The notes under the pieces: model-generated
Told to the model about the DNA's origin: nothing
Database searches by the model: none
Seen by the model: only the letters and a program-made list of their open reading frames with translations
Program-made: the position numbers and the translations under genes
DNA from: Zygophlyctis sp. KS116
Taxonomy: Eukaryota > Chytridiomycota
Assembly: GCA_054661495.1 (NCBI GenBank)
Contig: BAAFSQ010000130.1
Coordinates: 1 to 27,958, forward strand
Direction: 5' to 3'
Length of the DNA stretch: 27,958 nucleotides
Part shown: positions 24,901-27,958 of the stretch, one piece after another
Layout of the letters: the number at the start of each line of letters is the position of its first letter
Numbering within the stretch: position 1 is the first letter of the stretch

Positions 24901-26255
24901 TTTTTGTGGGTATAATTCAATTTAGGACGATGATAATCCTTCTGTTAGAACGTTTAGATTCCAGCATCTGCTTCAAATTCAGCCTTCTCTTAAAGTTTCA
25001 GCTTTCACTAAACCGAGTTCAAACAAAGTTAATGAGTTTATGTTTGGTTTAGAGGTTTATAATTTGAAATTCTAATGAAAGGTGGAAAATTTACAAGCCT
25101 CTAAAAGTTTTGATGTAACAAAAGTTATAACTTTAAGTCCAACGTGGTCATTGCACCATTTAAATAAGTAATTTTTAAAAAATTTACTTGTAGCGTGGAT
25201 GATTCTAAGATATCAATTAGCCCCAAATCAAAGAGCATGTCCTTTTTCAGGTTTAAGCGTCAAGATCCAGCCAAGAAATTATCAACTAGCGTAGAAACTT
25301 CCCCAGAATCCATTGTAACGTCTAAAATCGAAAAATTAATTCTTTTGGAGGATTTGGAAGCTCTAAAAGCTCCGGATATAAAGCTTTTCTGCTCTTATCT
25401 GCTAGATGTACTTTTTTTTCTTAAGCGTTTCTAGGGCACTATAAATCTAACTAATGATTTTCAAAATATGTTATATAAATGTAGAAATGCATGGAGAATT
25501 TCTAACCTTATGGATCAATATCCAGGTTTAACACCAAGTCAGATTCTGCAGCTTTTCACACTCTATTTCACAGAGGATGTAGATGTTATCGTGGTTTGGG
25601 AGGACAAAGGGCAGAATATTTCTGGATTTCATCATATCGGAGGTGTTAATCTGGGTCTTCAGGCTCCACTTCAACTCCAAGCACATTTGGGTGGAAAACT
25701 CAGAGAGGCCACCCTAAGAGGTGAGAAAACACTTTTAGGAGGGGGTAGAGCCCTTTTTGCATCAACAGCAAGGGAAAAAAAGGAGCTCGTAAATAGTCTA
25801 TTGAAAAAAACTGGAAACGATTCTAGTCCGATAAGAATTATAATGACATACCCAGAGAGCTGCTCTCACGATTTTTCAAAGGAGTATTTCTTTTTTACTC
25901 ACCTTAGTCTTTGTTCCGTCGAGATTGGCCTTGAAATTAGGAACACGTCATGGTGTGATATAGCTCAAATTAAATTGGAATTTTGTCCCGCTATCAAAGG
26001 GTGAGCAAATAATTTTTAAATTATAGGGGAAACAATGAGTCTGACATCACATATATAGGAAAAAGCATGTTTGTGGACAAGATTCAACCCGAGTCCAGCT
26101 TATATTATAAAGTAAATGTATTATTCACTTCCTCTGGTATCTACAATATAAACAGATGGAAGCTCAAGGTTGATATGGGGCATTCATTAGAAACACGATC
26201 ATTTGTACAAATCCCTAGCATCAGCAGATTTATTCATATCAACAGTATATTATAA
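21985..26255 (+). CDS. TRS85: TRAPPC8 / Trs85, TRAPP III subunit
   Basis: Subunit that makes TRAPP III, the Rab1/Ypt1 activator for Golgi traffic and autophagy. Exons: 21985-23130, 23161-23361, 23390-23521, 23550-23771, 23801-24104, 24130-24344, 24371-24895, 24926-25054, 25082-25167, 25194-25407, 25435-26000, 26027-26255; introns 30, 28, 28, 29, 25, 26, 30, 27, 26, 27, 26 nt; 1322 aa, close to animal TRAPPC8. The N-terminal half has IVSEHETWNHPIASVIIVSS, RKLADYAFMLKDYKFAASTYE and AGVQEMIGICNL; the C-terminal half is Ig-like (EPVYFTFDWVNTLNVPLP, VELRILPKVRGEI). Intron 6 could be 26 or 23 nt (24345 or 24348 start), changing one Val. Intron 11 uses GTGAGC, the only GTG donor here. The stop TAA is half of a palindrome shared with APC8. 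Confidence 0.93.
26250..26255. other. TTATAA palindrome serving as both stop codons
   Basis: Plus strand 26253-26255 is the TAA of TRAPPC8. Minus strand 26252-26250 is the TAA of APC8. The two coding regions overlap by these six bases. Confidence 0.95.
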
Positions 26256-27913
26256 CCAATCGATCTGTTTTTCAGTCATTTCTTTTGCCTTTTCCATACT
26301 TTTCAATTCCCGTTGAAGCATTTTCCCTTCATCCGTATGCAAGATTTCATCAATGTATTGATTTGCTCTATATAAGTCTTTTAGATCTAGAAAGTATCGG
26401 GTTAAAAAGAGACATGCGACCTCAATATCCTTTTCGGACCCATTTTCTTCTTCAATGAAAAATTGAAACCAAGAAGCTGCGTCATCTCTTCCATTCTTTA
26501 AAGTAGAATAAATTTTTCCCAAGGATAGTAAAGTGGCAGGATCTACAGCTTCAGAACACGTAATAGATCGTTTGTAACATGAGATGGCAAAAGTTGGTTT
26601 TGATATAACCTGATAGACGTCTCCAAGAGCCTGCCATATCCTAGCATCATATGGCCTATTAATTAAGAATCAATAAAATATTACTTTAGTGCAGCTGCCT
26701 TTTGAATGTAGAATACAGCATAATTTGGCATCCTTAGCAATTCATATGCCTGTCCAAGTCCGAACCAGGCCCTAAAATCTTTTGATGATATATCTACTGC
26801 ATGTCTATACGCAGAAATGGCTGCATTCCAGTTTTTCAATTCCAAATATTCATGACCTAGAAGAGTCCAGGCTGATAAATACTCTGGATCAAGAGCCAAA
26901 GCCTTTTTGAAGTATTCAATCGCCTTTTCCCTTTCTCCTCTTAAACTATAAAAATTTCCAATAACATTGCATGATTCTGGCCTATAAATATCTAAATTAA
27001 CAACTTTTTGAGCGAGTAACGCTAACTCTGCAGGTTTATTCTTGACATACAAGACGTTTGAGTGGATATCTACAAAATCCAAATTATATGGATTATCCGA
27101 AACTAATTCATCATAAATGATCTCCGTTTCGTCAAAATCTAAAATTATGAATTATCTACAAATGGATACCTCTGTGATTATAATAAAGTAAAGCCTTTTG
27201 AGCCATTAACCAAGGATGCCTAAAATTTTCCAAAGACTGAAAGAGATTTAGACAAGCTTCCAAAGGAAATAAATCCATTTCTACTGCTACTTTGATTTGA
27301 AAGCACTGTTTATTAATAGAATCTATCGGAACTTGATTCAAAAGACGATTCATCTAATATAATTAGTTGAAAAAACAAACATGTTCCAAACTTGTTACTA
27401 GATCACATAATTCTAACCAAGCACACCAATTCCAATCATCTAATAAAACCGACTCTAACAAAGCATCACATCCTTCATCCTTGAGTCCGAGACCAATAGC
27501 CACAATTCCTCTCAAATAACATAAATAGGCATCATTGAACTGAGAATTCTTTAGCTCGTCGAGAATAGATTTCAAATGTGGATTTTTTCCGCTTGAAAGT
27601 TTTAGTTTCTCTCCCCACTTTTCACTTAAATTCATAAATTTACCAAATAGTAAGAATATAACTTTAGAAAAAGAGTTTTTGGATCCAATTGTTTCGTTAA
27701 TAAATAATTCCAGCATTTTGAGTATTCCTTGACTAGAAAATACGATATTCCAGTTTCATAGACCAGATTCAATGGTTGTTCGGACACTTTACTTGAAGTT
27801 GTGGTTGGAGATAATTGCATCCATTCTGATATCCATAGACAAGTATTAAATAGTCCTCTACTCTTTGTCTCTTGATACGAAGAAGCAGCTATAGCCATTT
27901 TAATTTCGGACAT
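26250..27913 (-). CDS. CDC23: APC8 / Cdc23, anaphase-promoting complex TPR subunit
   Basis: TPR scaffold of the anaphase-promoting complex, the ubiquitin ligase for cyclins and securin. Exons: 27913-27644, 27617-27381, 27353-27170, 27138-26685, 26655-26250; introns 26, 27, 31 and 29 nt; 516 aa. The family signature is very strong: LYSYYLWGEK, WCAWLELCDLV, HSNVLYVKNK, YRPESCNVIGNFYSLRGE, YLSAWTLLGHEYLELKNW, then RAWFGLGQAYE within successive TPRs (~300-480). ATG 27913 gives a start like Cdc23, with no in-frame ATG in the 45 bases left in the window, so the gene is probably complete. Intron 2 begins GTTTGT. The minus-strand stop TAA is 26252-26250, inside the TRAPPC8 stop palindrome. Confidence 0.96.
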
Positions 27914-27958
27914 TCTGACCAAGAGCTGGTGGTCTAGGAATTTATGCAGTCGTTGGTG
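27914..27958. promoter_or_regulatory. 5' flank of APC8
   Basis: Forty-five bases to the right edge. No ATG in the APC8 frame and no recognised motif; presumably leader or promoter. Confidence 0.35.

Overview
The window is a piece of a very compact nuclear genome carrying one tRNA gene and eleven protein genes, all conserved eukaryotic housekeeping genes. Stops are TAA, TAG and TGA, so the code is standard. A Pom152-type nucleoporin points to a fungus, and a mitochondrial Hsp70 shows that the mitochondrial import machinery is kept. The very short introns and tiny spacers suggest an early-diverging or reduced fungal lineage (Rozellomycota or basal microsporidia-like). That placement is inference; no marker here fixes the species.

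Layout from left to right: tRNA-Thr(CGT) (+); mitochondrial Hsp70 (-); RAV1/DMX-like RAVE subunit with 23 exons (-); cyclophilin (-); UTP-glucose-1-phosphate uridylyltransferase (-); BolA2/Fra2-like protein (+); ESS2/DGCR14-like protein (-); a PH-domain CLU-like TPR protein (+); POM152 (-); Ent3/epsinR-like ENTH protein (-); TRAPPC8/Trs85 (+); APC8/Cdc23 (-), whose start lies 45 bases from the right edge. I see no mobile element, CRISPR array or foreign gene cluster.

The main result is the splicing structure. I rebuilt every gene by joining frames across GT...AG gaps until the protein matched its family. This gives 64 introns, 62 of them 23-32 nt long (28 nt is commonest), with a TAAY-like branch site close to the 3' end. 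Every joined coding sequence is an exact multiple of three and close to the family length (RAV1 2087 aa, TRAPPC8 1322, PH-CLU 1210, POM152 1167, Hsp70 660, UGP1 524, APC8 516). The two outliers (49 and 52 nt) are both in the 5' part of the PH-CLU gene, where a PH domain sits in place of the usual CLU N-terminus.

Spacers are minimal. TRAPPC8 and APC8 share one palindromic TTATAA as both stop codons. BolA and ESS2 stop 2 nt apart. ENT3 and TRAPPC8 are divided by a 54-bp bidirectional promoter, and RAV1 starts 29 nt after the cyclophilin stop. The genes are not an operon or pathway, although three (RAV1, ENT3, TRAPPC8) act in endosome/Golgi traffic and vacuolar acidification. The most unusual items are the intron population, the PH-CLU architecture, the shared stop palindrome, and short repeats in the promoters and in RAV1.
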